Part shown: piece after piece, positions 47,878-60,400 of the stretch | Layout of the letters: each line of letters opens with the position of its first letter | How positions within the stretch are numbered: the stretch's first letter is position 1 | From: Halichondria panicea | Taxonomy: Eukaryota; Porifera; Demospongiae; Suberitida; Halichondriidae | Reading direction: 5' to 3' | Length of the DNA stretch: 64,000 nucleotides | Assembly: GCF_963675165.1 (NCBI RefSeq) | Contig: NC_087377.1 | Span: 17,622,018-17,686,017, forward strand | Notes under the pieces: model-generated | The model's input: only the letters and a program-made list of their open reading frames with translations | What the model was told of the DNA's origin: nothing | The model's database searches: none | Translations under genes and position numbers: made by a program

Positions 47878-48017
47878 CTGAATTCGGCTCAGAGAAGTCG
47901 TACATTGCTGGATTGCTTGAAAATGATAAAAAGTGGCACGAGAAAATCACCTTTGATTGGATAAAAGATTTTTCACGCTCACAGGAAAGCCTTGAAACAG
48001 CGCTACTATCATAATTA
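47878..48017 (+). pseudogene. Relic of the adhesion GPCR last exon
   Basis: Nearly identical to 21175-21318 of copy [39 protein letters not shown], then a short out-of-place end. No other GPCR exon is attached. It lies upstream of the CTU1 3' end, the same order as 32770-34858. Confidence 0.85.
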
Positions 48018-48492
48018 TAGATATAGTATAAACTAACATAGATACTATTTTATCTATAGCGGAATAAATTATAGCTATTTTCTTATTGCTAAGTTTTATT
48101 TATACTGTTTGAGTTAAGATCTATAGATCCTGATACTATTTATTTATAGTATCACACCTTTTAATGCATTATGACGTTGTGAACATACAAACATGCACAA
48201 TCTAATGGCAACGATCTGCGCCAAACCACCAAACTTTTAGCCGAGAACCTAGAATACGGTCAGTGTATATTTCCGCCACTCCATATCCTCACATTTATCT
48301 CTATAGCTATACATATAGAAATTTCCCCTCACAAAACACATCGTCATGTCCTGATTTGCAGTTATCCGAAAACATCAAAAATCCCCTGCATGTACATTCC
48401 GACCATTATGTGGAAAAGGGGAGGGGTTTCACTATATGGTATATTGGGTGCGGGTTACCAATGGGGTCAAAACTGAGTCAGTGCATGGGAGC

Positions 48493-48605
48493 TAGCCTCG
48501 CTCCCAGGCCGATTTGTCTCTAAATTAACGCTATATAGGTTGACAACTAGGAGGCGACCTAGCGTTGTTTTAGAGACAAATCAGCCTGCATGGGAACAAG
48601 GCTAG
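48493..48605. mobile_element. Small foldback element (AGCCTCG...CCCAGGCCGATTTG family)
   Basis: AGCCTCGCTCCCAGGCCGAT pairs with ATCAGCCTGCATGGGAACAAGGCT, with inner TCTCTAAA/TTTTAGAGA and two CTAGCG(T) cores. Relatives lie at 7763-7803 (half), 22019-22105, 54687-54770 and 54778-54852. Confidence 0.7.
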
Positions 48606-48737
48606 GTGGGAGCTTGCTTGTTGCAGAAATCTGTATGTGAATCGGGCAAGGTAGCAGAAATTGGCGTAAATCATTAATTTGGCATGTAAGGATTAATATA
48701 ATTATAGAGTACGAATGAACAAGGAAATAAACATAAT

Positions 48738-49880
48738 TTAAAAGTCCAGCAGGTGTTTGCTATCACCTACTGTGACACTGCTAACAGTCTTAACAGTTCT
48801 TTCTCCAGAGCAGCAGCCATCTTTGTTTCCTTCTTTGTTTCCTTCCTCCCCAGCACACGAGCAACTCTCTGAAGATTGATCATCCGTTTCTTTCAGCTCC
48901 ATCTTTCGTATATGCGAGGAGAGGGTGCTCCCTGACACTTTGCCAATCCCTAGTTTAGGCAAACCTCGGTTTAATCCCTCCAATAGAACGCAAGCTTTGC
49001 AGAGCTCTTGGCTTGAGATGTAACCACAGCGACTGCACGTTCCTTGTATGGGCATTTTGACATCGGATTTCACAGACAGGCTGTCACCAGAGTGGATAAT
49101 ATCGATAATAGCACTCGGACGGATTGATTCCAGATCTTTGAGATAGGCCCGAGCGTGACCTCTGTACGCGTTGGGTGAGTACACACACTCGGTGGAAAAA
49201 TAGTCCAGTTTCTTGAAATAAGCGTACATAACAATCTCTTTCTCGTAGGTGTACTTAAATGGCTTTGAGCGTGGTATGGCCCCCTCTGTTCCCGTGGTGA
49301 TAGCGGTACAGCGTCTGAGTCGAGCAATATCTCCTCTCAGTATATTCATGAGCACAGTCTCGGCAATATCATCAGCGTTGTGTCCAGTCACTATCTTGTC
49401 GACCTTTAGACCCATGGCTCCTCGGTCCAACGCTTGTCGTCTAAACACGCCACAGAAAGTACAATTGTTCTTCATTCCTATTTGTTGTACAATAGCGTCC
49501 ATAGTCCATCCATAGAGTTCCTTGTATGAGAGAACCTTCAGCGGTAAATCATACTGGACTTGATTTCGTTTCACTGTCTCCAAGGAATCGTCACGGTAAC
49601 CGGTGATCCCTTCGTCAATCGAGAGAAGTATAAGGTTCAGACCGTAACTATGTCTATCGTTAAGTGTCTTCATGATATGAGCCAGCACAGTCGAGTCTTT
49701 TCCTCCCGATGCTCCAATAGCTATCGTCTCTCCAGGGCTGAATAGTTGGTGTGTAACAATAGTGCGATGGACTTCATCTTCGAAGGCTGCGTAGAAGCAT
49801 TCTTTACAAATGACTTGTCCAGTTTTGGGTCTCTTCAGAGCAGCATTGTTAGTAGAGCACACAGCACATAATACTGGCAT
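48738..49880 (-). CDS. CTU1: Cytoplasmic tRNA 2-thiolation protein 1
   Basis: Single-exon gene of 380 residues. CTU1 (Ncs6) with CTU2 catalyses sulfur transfer to the wobble uridine (U34) of tRNA Lys, Glu and Gln in the cytosol. An N-terminal zinc motif (CAVC at 5-8, CKEC at 25-28) is followed by the PP-loop ATPase motif SGGKDS (58-63) and [13 protein letters not shown] with the CxxC used in thiolation. GHNADD and RGDIARLRR come next, then a C-terminal zinc motif (CSRCGYIS...LCKAC). Length and motifs fit the family (about 350 residues) with a short acidic/cysteine-rich extension ([12 protein letters not shown]). I chose the ATG at 49878-49880 (MPVLCAVC) over one 27 codons upstream because family members start there. 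Divergent with the LRRC58-like gene. A broken copy of its 3' end is at 34602-34858. Confidence 0.95.
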   Translation of the reverse strand: MPVLCAVCSTNNAALKRPKTGQVICKECFYAAFEDEVHRTIVTHQLFSPGETIAIGASGGKDSTVLAHIMKTLNDRHSYGLNLILLSIDEGITGYRDDSLETVKRNQVQYDLPLKVLSYKELYGWTMDAIVQQIGMKNNCTFCGVFRRQALDRGAMGLKVDKIVTGHNADDIAETVLMNILRGDIARLRRCTAITTGTEGAIPRSKPFKYTYEKEIVMYAYFKKLDYFSTECVYSPNAYRGHARAYLKDLESIRPSAIIDIIHSGDSLSVKSDVKMPIQGTCSRCGYISSQELCKACVLLEGLNRGLPKLGIGKVSGSTLSSHIRKMELKETDDQSSESCSCAGEEGNKEGNKDGCCSGERTVKTVSSVTVGDSKHLLDF

Positions 49881-50175
49881 AGTATAGTCTTCAGGAGAGT
49901 GAGTAAATGAATGAAACTGTGGTGTACTTGAAAATGTGTTTCTTGATAGTGCGCACTTCAATAAATGTGCTCAAATTAGAAAAAATAATAGGGCGTGTCC
50001 ACAACAAAGCAGTGGGCGTGTCTGCTCGATTCAAAAAAGGTGGGTGTCTGCTCCGAAGTACACACATGTTCTCCACGTATGTGGTCATGTTGCTAACTTA
50101 ATTAGGAAGCACATTGACGTGATATGATTTATATATGCTGAATGTATAAAGTTAGCACCTCGCTGAGACACAGGT
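49881..50175. promoter_or_regulatory. Shared divergent promoter of CTU1 and LRRC58
   Basis: Only 295 bp separate the two start codons. CCACAACAAAGCAGTGGGCGT contains a GC-box-like GGGCG, and a second GGGCG (GGGCGTGTCC) is near 49992. No TATA box is obvious. Bidirectional use is inferred from spacing. Confidence 0.55.
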
Positions 50176-53100
50176 ATGTCAGAGGCCGTGGCCGCGGAGG
50201 AGTCAGTCAGCACAGCGCAAGTCAAGATGAACACGTCGCTCTGTAAGAACCTGTCCCACCAGAGGCTACAGGAGCTTCCTGAAGAGCTATCTCGAGACCA
50301 GAACATCACTTCATTGAACTTATCTGACAATCACTTCATTTCTCTACCTCCTACAATCGAAAATTTCACTCAACTCACAAATTTGGACATTTCAGGCAAC
50401 AGATTGCAGACATTACCACCCGAGATTTGCAGTCTTACGAAACTGAGAACCCTATCAATTAAGAAGAATGCTATCAAGAGTCTGCCGGGAGATTTCGGTT
50501 CCCTCAGGGCGTTATTGGAACTGGATCTGAGTGGGAATGGATTCGAGATATTCCCTCGGCAAATTTGTAAACTGGAATTACTCGTGAATTTACGAATTGG
50601 TGGAAATTTTCTAAAATCCGTCCCATCATCCATCTCTAAATTAGCCAGGTGAGTTACTTTATTATTATTGTACAACTCTTTCACCTCACTTGAAATAAAA
50701 ACAGAAAACAGAAAATGCTACCGCTACATGCATTAAATTGACCTGCAGTGTGTAGATTTATATAGTGTACAAGAGCCTATAGTGTGGTCCCACTGTGTGC
50801 ACTGTAGCTGGTGTACAGAGCCTATAGTGTGGTCCCACTGTGTGCACTGTAGCTGGTGTACAGAGCCTATAGTGTGGTCCCACTGTGTGCACTGTAGCTG
50901 GTGTACAGAGCCTATAGTGTGGTCCCACTGTGTGCACTGTAGCTGGTGTACAGAGCCTATAGTGTGGTCCCACTGTGTGCACTGTAGCTGGTGTACAGAG
51001 CCTATAGTGTGGTCCCACTGTGTGCACTGTAGCTGGTGTACAGAGCCTATAGTGTGGTCCCACTGTGTGCACTGTAGCTGGTGTACAGAGCCTATAGTGT
51101 GGTCCCACTGTGTGCACTGTAGCTGGTGTACAGAGCCTATAGTGTGGTCCCACTGTGTGCACTGTAGCTGGTGTACAGAGCCTATAGTGTGGTCCCACTG
51201 TGTGCACTGTAGCTGGTGTACAGAGCCTATAGTGTGGTCCCACTGTGTGCACTGTAGCTGGTGTACAGAGCCTATAGTGTGGTCCCACTGTGTGCACTGT
51301 AGCTGGTGTACAGAGCCTATAGTGTGGTCCCACTGTGTGCACTGTAGCTGGTGTACAGAGCCTATAGTGTGGTCCCACTGTGTGCACTGTAGCTGGTGTA
51401 CAGAGCCTATAGTGTGGTCCCACTGTGTGCACTGTAGCTGGTGTACAGAGCCTATAGTGTGGTCCCACTGTGTGCACTGTAGCTGGTGTACAGAGCCTAT
51501 AGTGTGGTCCCACTGTGTGCACTGTAGCTGGTGTACAGAGCCTATAGTGTGGTCCCACTGTGTGCACTGTAGCTGGTGTACAGAGCCTATAGTGTGGTCC
51601 CACTGTGTGCACTGTAGCTGGTGTACAGAGCCTATAGTGTGGTCCCACTGTGTGCACTGTAGCTGGTGTACAGAGCCTATAGTGTGGTCCCACTGTGTGC
51701 ACTGTAGCTGGTGTACAGAGCCTATAGTGTGGTCCCACTGTGTGCACTGTAGCTGGTGTACAGAGCCTATAGCGTGGTCCCACTGTGTGCACTGTAGCTG
51801 GTGTACAGAGCCTATAGCGTGGTCCCACTGTGTGCACTGTAGCTGGTGTACAGAGCCTATAGCGTGGTCCCACTGTGTGCACTGTAGCTGGTGTACAGAG
51901 CCTACAGCGTGGTCCCACTGTGTGCACTGTAGCTGGTGTACAGAGCCTACAGCGTGGTCCCACTGTGTGCACTGTAGCTGGTGTACAGAGCCTACAGGGT
52001 GGTCCCACTGTGTGCACTGTAGCTGGTGTACAAGAGCCTACAGTGTGGTCCCACTGTGTGCACTGTAGCTAGTGTACAGAGCCTATAGTGTGGTCCCACT
52101 GTGTGCACTGTAGCTAGTGTACAGAGCCTATAGTGTGGTCCCACTGTGTGCACTGTAGCTAGTGTACAGAGCCTATAGTGTGGTCCCACTGTGTGCACTG
52201 TAGCTAGTGTACAGAGCCTATAGTGTCACTATGGTCCCACTGTGTACACTGTCACTATAGTGATTGACATATGTGTTGTCTCTAATAATTATAAGGTTTT
52301 CGTTTCATGGTTGTTGTATGAAAACAAAAAAATCATTGCAATTTGAATTTGAAAATTCAAAAGGTGACCTTATCATTATCTCACTTCCTAAGTTGTCCTC
52401 TGTTACCTACTTGTGCGTTTACACCTTGTGTGCCAATAGATGCCACTACCATACATGAATTAGCTCATGTTCTGTACATATGCATAACCATGTGGCTGTA
52501 TCCATATTAAGCTACTAGTCTAAGAGCCTTGTGTTCTGTATTCATGCTGATGCCCGAGTAATTATGTAACAAAATTCACGCACCATGATAGCTATAGTAT
52601 TTATATCATGTGATCTTATTACTCCTCCCCTCTCCCCCACACACGCACCAGTCTTCCTTGTAACAAAATTCATGCACCATGATAGCTGTTCAATAGTATT
52701 TATATCATGTGACTAAAATTAACCTTATCCTCCCACTCCCCACACACACACACAATTCCCTCCCACCCACTCCCCCCCCCCACACACACATACATAATGC
52801 TCTCCCTCCCCCCCACACACACTATATACAGACTAGAATACCTCTACCTTGGCGGAAATCGCCTCCAAACGGTACCCAAAGAGTTAGGATCGCTTACGTT
52901 GCTATCAGCTCTCATTCTCAGTGATAACCAAATCTACCAGCTACCCAATGAACTAGCACTACTCACCAATCTACACTCGCTGCGTCTCCATGACAACAAC
53001 CTTCAAACCCTACCCCCGAACCTCGTGAATCTTACGAACCTACAAGAACTGAGTCTGAGGGGAAACCCCCTCGTTATGAGGTTCGTTAAAGAGTGGACCA

Positions 53101-53423
53101 ATCAAGTCCCCTCCTTGCTCGAAATAGCCGCAAAATCAATCAAGAAAAACTCAATCCCACACACGAAACTAACAATACCGTCGGTACTAGTTGACTATCT
53201 CCGGGGGGCACAACAATGCGACAATCCCAGTTGTCGTGGCGTGTATTTTACGGCAAAATACCAGAGCGTTAAATTCGTGGACTTTTGTGGCAAGTATCGT
53301 GTGCCACTGATGCAGTATTTGTGCTCTCCCGTGTGTGATAGTTGTTCGGAAGATTACCTCTCGTCCAGCGAAGAAGAAGAACATGTAGCACAGGTCAAAA
53401 TGAAGAAAGTCCTGTTAGGCTAA
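50176..53423 (+). CDS. LRRC58: Leucine-rich repeat protein, LRRC58-like
   Basis: Two exons, 50176-50648 and 52832-53423, joined in phase 2 (AG|A), give 354 residues; the vertebrate protein is about 370. There is no signal peptide or membrane segment. At least eight leucine-rich repeats run from about residue 45 to 245 (LNLSDNHFISLPPTIENFTQ, LDLSGNGFEIFPRQI, LYLGGNRLQTVPKELG, LRLHDNNLQTLPPNL). The C-terminal domain carries CDNPSCRGVYFTAKYQSVKF followed by VDFCGKYRVPLMQYLCSPVC, which is diagnostic for LRRC58. It ends in an acidic tail (SSSEEEEH). Vertebrate LRRC58 has been linked to ubiquitin-ligase substrate recognition; I would treat that role here as inference. The single intron of 2.2 kb is mostly a 45-bp minisatellite. 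Confidence 0.9.
50762..52260. repeat. 45-bp minisatellite, about 32 copies, in the LRRC58 intron
   Basis: The unit starts CCTATAGTGTGGTCCCACTG and ends in GGTGTACAGAG. About 22 central units are identical. Variants (CATAGCG, CTACAGCG, CTACAGGG, and TAGCTAGTG for TAGCTGGTG) cluster at the 3' end. Because 45 is a multiple of 3 and the unit has no stop in some frames, both strands show open frames over 400 codons long. They are intronic and not genes. Confidence 0.97.
52261..52831. other. Rest of the LRRC58 intron
   Basis: Contains a direct duplication of about 45 bp (CACCATGATAGCT...TATATCATGTGA at about 52582 and 52674) and a CA/C-rich pyrimidine tract (52735-52825) directly before the acceptor. 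Confidence 0.6.
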
Positions 53424-53816
53424 TTCATTAATTTTAAATCATGTTTATTTTATTATAATTATATGTCTGTCTGTTCGTGTACGTAGCTTAGGTCAAAATG
53501 AAGAAGGCTGTCTGGTAATTCATGGACTACATACTGTATAATTATATGTTCGTTTGTTTATTATATCTGTGTGTGTGCATATTGATGGTCCTTTATATAT
53601 GGTTTCTGTTTCATATAATAGAAAATTACCGTTTCCTGCTTCTGTTATAATTATTTTATTGTATTATTGAGCGGTATATTTTTTATAACCATTGAATTTA
53701 ATTTCTCTTATACATTATTAGTGACGACGGTATAAAATTAATGATCATGATCAGAATTGAGAAAATAAGAATTTTGATATAATATGGGAAAATTGAATAG
53801 ATTGTTCATTGTCATT
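53424..53816. other. Convergent intergenic region
   Basis: AT-rich spacer between the 3' ends of the LRRC58-like gene and the MGAT5-like gene. Contains a short duplicated copy of the LRRC58 3' coding end (AGGTCAAAATGAAGAA at 53393 and 53491). No gene. Confidence 0.5.
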
Positions 53817-56800
53817 CTATATTGATGGAGGGATGGCCACTTGACCTTTGGTGAACTTTCGACACGGACATAGCCTCTGGTAGTTGCTATGACGACCTGC
53901 AGACAATACAAGCGCAATGTCACACGCAGTACACAATGATAATGATAACACAAGGCACTTCAATCACAGGCAACAATGTAGCGGCCTTTTGTGGTCACTC
54001 TCTAATAAACTGGCTGTATTATAGAGGGTGGCCTGCTAACACAGGTCCAAACACATGCTACTGTGTTAGCAGGCCACCCTCTATAATACAGCCAGGTTAA
54101 TGGGCCCCAAAGTCTCCATAGCATGTGTTTGGACCTGTGTTAGCAGACCACCCTCTATAATACAGCCAGGGCCCCAAAGTCTCTCCATAGCATGTGTTTG
54201 GACCTGTGTTAGCAGACCACCCTCTATAATACAGCCAGGGCCCCAAAGTCTCTCCATAGCATGTGTTTGGACCTATGTTAGCAGGCCACCCTCTATAATA
54301 CAGCCAGGTTAATGGGCCCCAAAGTCTCCATAGCATGTGTTTGGACCTGTGTTAGCAGGCCACCCTCTATAATTATATTACAGCCAAGGTGTGGACCACC
54401 GTAGACAAGTACCACATAAGTATACCATTTAGACAGGCACAATTCACAATATATAATTATAAAAGGAACCTCCCATCAACAGAGGACACTCGAATACTAC
54501 TTTCATCACACACACCGCCCCCGTATGACACACATACACAGCCACGCCCCCCTATGATACAGACCTGCACAGGAGAAGAGCATTGGCTCGTTGTTAGTGA
54601 GGCAAGTTCCCGGGGACACTGCGCCATCGCTCTCCACACACAAGGCCGGGGGGAAGTCCACAAACCTACACACAGGTGGCATACATTAGCCTCATTCCCA
54701 GGCCGATTTGTTTCTCTAAAATACATGTAACGCTAGGTATAGAGACAAATTGGCCTGGAAACCAGGCTAGGTACACATTAGCCTCGTTCCCAGGCCGATT
54801 TATCATGTAACGCTAGGTATAGAGACAAATGGGCCTGGGAACCAGGCTAGGCACGCATGTACACGTGTAGTGTTATTTTTATGAACATTTTAATGCAAGA
54901 ACAGAAATTGACATAAATTATTAAGGTTTGGAAATAAGAAGATATCAACATCTTAGAAGAACAAACGTAGACAATACAGGAAGAGAGATTTGCTGCAGGG
55001 GAACTTAAAATCTTGCAGAGTGTAAAGTACACTGGACTGTTTACACAATTAAGCGTCCTGTTTGCAACATGTAGCATTGTTTGACCCCAACACATTCAAT
55101 ATCAGAGGAGGTCCGACAAGCGCGGCACAGCTCAAGCAAACTAGCCTCTGAAGTGCTTGTTCTAGATGGAAGACTATAATTGCTAGAGCTGCACTGCGCC
55201 GGTCGTACCTCCTCTGCATTCAAACCATAAGGTGACATATTTTCACGTGTATTAATTTCTGCTATTTCTGCGAATGAGAGTAAAATCGCAAAAATTAGTA
55301 CTCGCAAATAATTGGCCGCCCTCTTGTTTAATGTATCCAGATCGACATTTCGCAAAAAATTATATATACCAGCAAAATGTACAAAACTGTAAAAACGCAA
55401 ACAAATCTACCTGTGAAAATATGTCACCTTAATTAAGGTACTACACTGTTACAGTACCGTCAAGAGTACAGAGAGCTGCACACACTGGTCGGTGGTGGTG
55501 GTTGGTGTTAACCACATGTGCCTTTAGACAAAAAGGACCACCTCTTAACAAACTCTTAGGCCTAGTTTACCACATATTAACCATAATAACAAGAGTGTAC
55601 TCTTATCTATCCTTGGGTATAATGATAGGTACATGACGTATATAAAACAGGCAAATTTGTGCCTGTGCTGTATCAAGATTGAGATTGAAAATAGGCACCA
55701 TTTTAAAAATGCTGCATCGGCACATCCCTGAAGGCTGTATAGAACAGTGCTGCTTTCTCTCATAATTATACCATTATTATTCATAATAATTATATAAAAA
55801 TTGTAACCTCACCTCCCCTGGACAGTATCAGTGGTTGTACAGTTGAGCTGTTCCCTCAGAACATTGTGATTATTGATGGCTTTAAAGTACGCTGGCTCAC
55901 ACACCAACCCCTCGGACATACAAGCGTCTTTACAAGCCACGCCCTTTTTCCCAGTGAGCATGTGCAGTAGAGTGAGATCAGGCCAGAGCGGGTGTTGACT
56001 GGATCCGCCAAACACCTCCACTCCGCATAGTACGAGATAACTTGGTCCTATAAATAGATAGAGTGAATACAGAAGCGAGAATAGAGAGAGAGTTATGGTA
56101 TGATGAAATTGCAACGAAAAGTTTAAGAAGACTATTTAAGATATCTGAGGTAATCATTTTTATGAATGCCACGAAATAGAGGCAGTTCACGTAAATAAAA
56201 TTGCAACCAAAAAAGACTTTCAGTAAAAATTTGGGCAATTTTGCAACTACACGTGTATTGTACATTCAAAGGTTGTCACCAGCAAAATATTCTAATTATA
56301 CAGTATTGTATTTACGTGCAAGGGGCTCCAGTTGCTATTGACAACACGTGAATAGTACAATAAAAAATTCTACCAAACCAAAATTTAAGAAAAAAAAATT
56401 CCACTCACCATCTCCGTGCTCCAGTGAGTCTATACGAACATGTCGTGCTCTCACGTGGATATCGTCCCATACATAGAATGTTCGGCTATCTGTAAACTGT
56501 CGACTCAGCACTTGATCTCCGTCAGAGTTCAATAAGGTCACGACGAAAGGATCGAGAAACACCGCCCCCCAAGTCTTAGCCAAGACCCACTCAAACTACA
56601 GTGAGGTCAATATCACAAGAATAAAGTACTGAAATGTTATGATCAGTATTTGTCATATGTACATGCATAATCACATGATGTGAGATACATGTAACTACAA
56701 AAGACACAAGTTATAATTGGACTAAATTTAGATAGCCTGAAAACTTTACACCCACACACACACCACACACACACACACAAACACCCCCCACCCACACACA

Positions 56801-57278
56801 CACACACATACACGAACACCCCCCCCCACCCACACACATACAAACACCCCCACCCACCCACACACACAAACACCCCCCCCCACACACACACAAACACCCC
56901 CCCACACACACAAACACCCCCCCCCCACACACACACAAACACCCCCCCACACACACAAACACCCCCCCCCCCCCACACACACACAAACACCCCCCCACCC
57001 ACACACAACCCACTCACAGTATTGGTAATACGAATTTTAACAATATTCAGTTCATCTTCGAGATCCACACTCCACCAGTGAGAACTACCGGGGGCAGACC
57101 AGAAACAACTGTCCTCATCTGGCAGACCATCCACTGCCTCACCCGGAGTGTGGGTCTGGAAACAGCTGCTGGAGTAGGCCGGACGACCCAGTGCTAGGTC
57201 AAAGCCATCACAGAAGTTTTGGTGGGAGAGGTAACTGCCAACGCGTTCTAACATGCCCTGTGTGTGTGTATGTGTATG

Positions 57279-57327
<49 letters not shown>

Positions 57328-57353
57328 TGTGTGTGTGTGTGGTGTGTGTGTGT

Positions 57354-57397
<44 letters not shown>

Positions 57398-57412
57398 TGT
57401 GTATGTGTGAGT

Positions 57413-57477
<65 letters not shown>

Positions 57478-60400
57478 GTTACTGGATATTTTGCAGATTT
57501 GGTATTATAGGGTCACAAACCTTAATGCTATAATTATAGCCAGTAGTTCTGTACTAGTTAGCGCAAATACTTATAATAATAGCTAACAGCTGGACGTACT
57601 TGTTGCGTGAATTCGTGTGGTACAAAGGGGGTGTGGTCTCTGTAGGCCATGATCTCGTACAGTGCCTCCCGTACTGCGCTCTGATTGGTCGCGTCCACCG
57701 TGTATACCTGTACAATACGTATTACTACATTGAATATAATACGGACATATTCACACATCTGCTATTTTGCAATTTTAAGCACTTTGCATGAATAAAAATC
57801 GCCAAAAACATGAACTAGTACTAGTAAATACACATGATCCTTGCCAAAACGCAATAGTTGGACAGCAAAGAGTAAAATTTTCTGTTGATTCGCAAAGGTT
57901 TTTCACCCGCAAAACACATGTACTACGCTATAATAATACTCAGGAGATGATTGGCTATAACTTACATATGGCTTCCCAACAAAATGTTCAAGATATGGCA
58001 CTTGTGAAGTCAGCTCCCTGACCGTTGGTTTACCACCAAAGAAATTCGTGTTAAGGCCAGAGTGTGGGGGCGTGAATGATGGTTGCAGGAACACGCAGCC
58101 GTGGGCAAGAGCCTCCAGTGGACCAGGACCTGTGTGTGTGGGGGGGGGAGTGTGTGTGTGTGGGAGGGTCAGAATACTATTAAAAAAAGGGTGTAGTGTC
58201 GTCTCTTTGAAGTACATCACACCAGCTACTACAGATACCGTACGTATTATACTGTAAACTTTTGATTTTAAACTACTAGAACCATCTCTCCTCCGTCTGT
58301 AACTAGAGTTCTGATGGTCCAAATTCAACGATTTTATAGTTTTCTGAAAGCTTAGAAGGAGCCTGTTCAGATGGTGTGCTCAAATCCCAAATTTGAAAAC
58401 GGGCCATAATTTCCTATTTTCTGGAAAAGGGCTATAGGAAAAACAGGTCCATAGGAAAAACAGGCCCAAATCTAATTTTAACACATCATCTGAAAGGCCC
58501 CTCTCTATTATAAGCTTTCAGAAAATCATAAAATTGACGTTATCGAACCAACGGAGCTAAAGTTATGGCCGTTCAAAGATGCTCTATTTAACGCTACATG
58601 TTATTAAGATATTATATCTCTAGAAGTACATGTACTGTACCTACTCACCATCATACGGAAAACCAAGGCCCACGAATAATTTAGACTCTTCTAGCAACCT
58701 GTGTGTGCATGTAGAGACGAGCATGAGGTCATGTGACTATTATGTGATACACATACGTACGTCTGTAGCTCGGCAGGTGGCAGCACTCCATGGTTGATGA
58801 TATGAGCAGGGAAGTCAACTCCTGGATCCTAGGGAAAGGAAAATCGAAAGGAAAAATATCCATTATTAGCGGATACATTTGATTTAGCGATGAATTCATT
58901 TTGGCAATTTGGCAAATCAAGGTGAGGGTCGCCAAATGAATACTGATACTCAGTCCCAGTGAATATTATTATAGCATGAGATCACTAATACAAAGGCAAC
59001 ATGATCGTCCAATAGTGACGTTGAACATTAATAATTTCGGATGATTCTCTACGATACAAACACGAAAAAAATTTCAACCAAATTAACTTTATAAAATTAT
59101 ATTCACCTTGAAAGTGCTATGTAGTTCTATAAACTCTCCCACGGTGTTTAGTAGCTCCTCGTTGCCGTGACGATACCACGCCTCCTTGCCGTATATCACA
59201 GCTTGATTCAATTTCACGGGTGCCGTTGTATTGAGTGGGCGTGTTTGAACTACGAACCCTAGGAACGAATTGTCGGGAGTATGCGGGAAAAGGTTCCAAA
59301 ATTGCCGAGGGCTCTCAAAATTCCAATTGTTAAACATGCTCATCGTCTCGTCCGCTTGAAAGTTCAAAGTTCGGAACTGATCTATAATGAGGGGGCGGGA
59401 GGAATACATAATAGTCAACTTAACACGTAATACACGTATTGCACGTATTGCAAGGATGTAGAAATGTACAGAACACAGCATAGCAGGTTATTTTCGTATG
59501 GTGGAAATTTCGTATTTTTCGTATTTAGAATCATCAGAAAATAATTTATTATTTATGTGTCCGACAGAAAAGCAATAATTGCCGTAATGTCAGTAACTTA
59601 CACAGTGGTTCTGTACCAAATGAATCCAGGACTCTAATACGACACTGGGAAAAAGGAAAAAATAAATCATACTCCCACACTCTCCACACCCACACTCCAC
59701 ACACACCTTGTAAAGGGGGAAGTGACGACTGTCCCTCAGGGCAAACAAACCAATGTAATCAGTGAACACTACGTCAAACTCCAACTCTGTGCAGGATAAT
59801 TATTGCGAATGATAAAAAAGTGACAATTTGCAGCCATACATGTACCGGTAATACATGTAGGTCTTTTTACAATTTTATTTTACAAATTAATTCATTAGCT
59901 TAGTACTCGCAAATTGATTATGTTTAATGCTCGCAAAACATTGTAATAGTAGTAGTATGTCTTGTTCTGCATCAGCGGTGGCTATTTTCAATACACAAAT
60001 TTGCCTCTTTTGTGTGGTAAACTAGACCTAAGAGATGGTTAGTACCAACCACCACCACCGACCAGTGTGGGCACATCACTGATAGAATATTTCCTTACTC
60101 TTTCCCCTTTTCCCCCCAATAGTGTCTTGCCTACATGATTGTATACTACTCACTCTTGAGACTGACTCTGTCTGATAGTTGCTTGCGTGAGGTGAGGATA
60201 GTCACATGATGTCCCAGCATATGCAGCGTCTGTGGATACATAATCACATGACATGTATACACACAGTGACAGACCATGTAGAATGAATTGTAGACTAGAA
60301 ATAATTATAGGTTCAGAATGGTGACATAGAATCTATTGTACGCTAATGTTTTAATTTTTGGATTACTAAATACGAAAAAAACGAAAATTTGGAACATACA

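Noticed and set aside
49881-49961. Start of CTU1 27 codons further upstream
   Set aside because: The upstream residues do not look like CTU1 family sequence; the second Met gives the family's usual MPVLCAVC start.
50782-52068. A 428-codon open frame on + and a 419-codon frame on -
   Set aside because: Both are translations of the 45-bp minisatellite inside the LRRC58 intron. No other coding evidence.
50762-52260. Regular repeats resembling a CRISPR array
   Set aside because: Units are head-to-tail with no spacers, and the setting is an animal intron.
52709-52924. Histidine/proline-rich frame before LRRC58 exon 2
   Set aside because: Product of the CA/C-rich tract ahead of the acceptor; the exon starts at 52832 in another frame.
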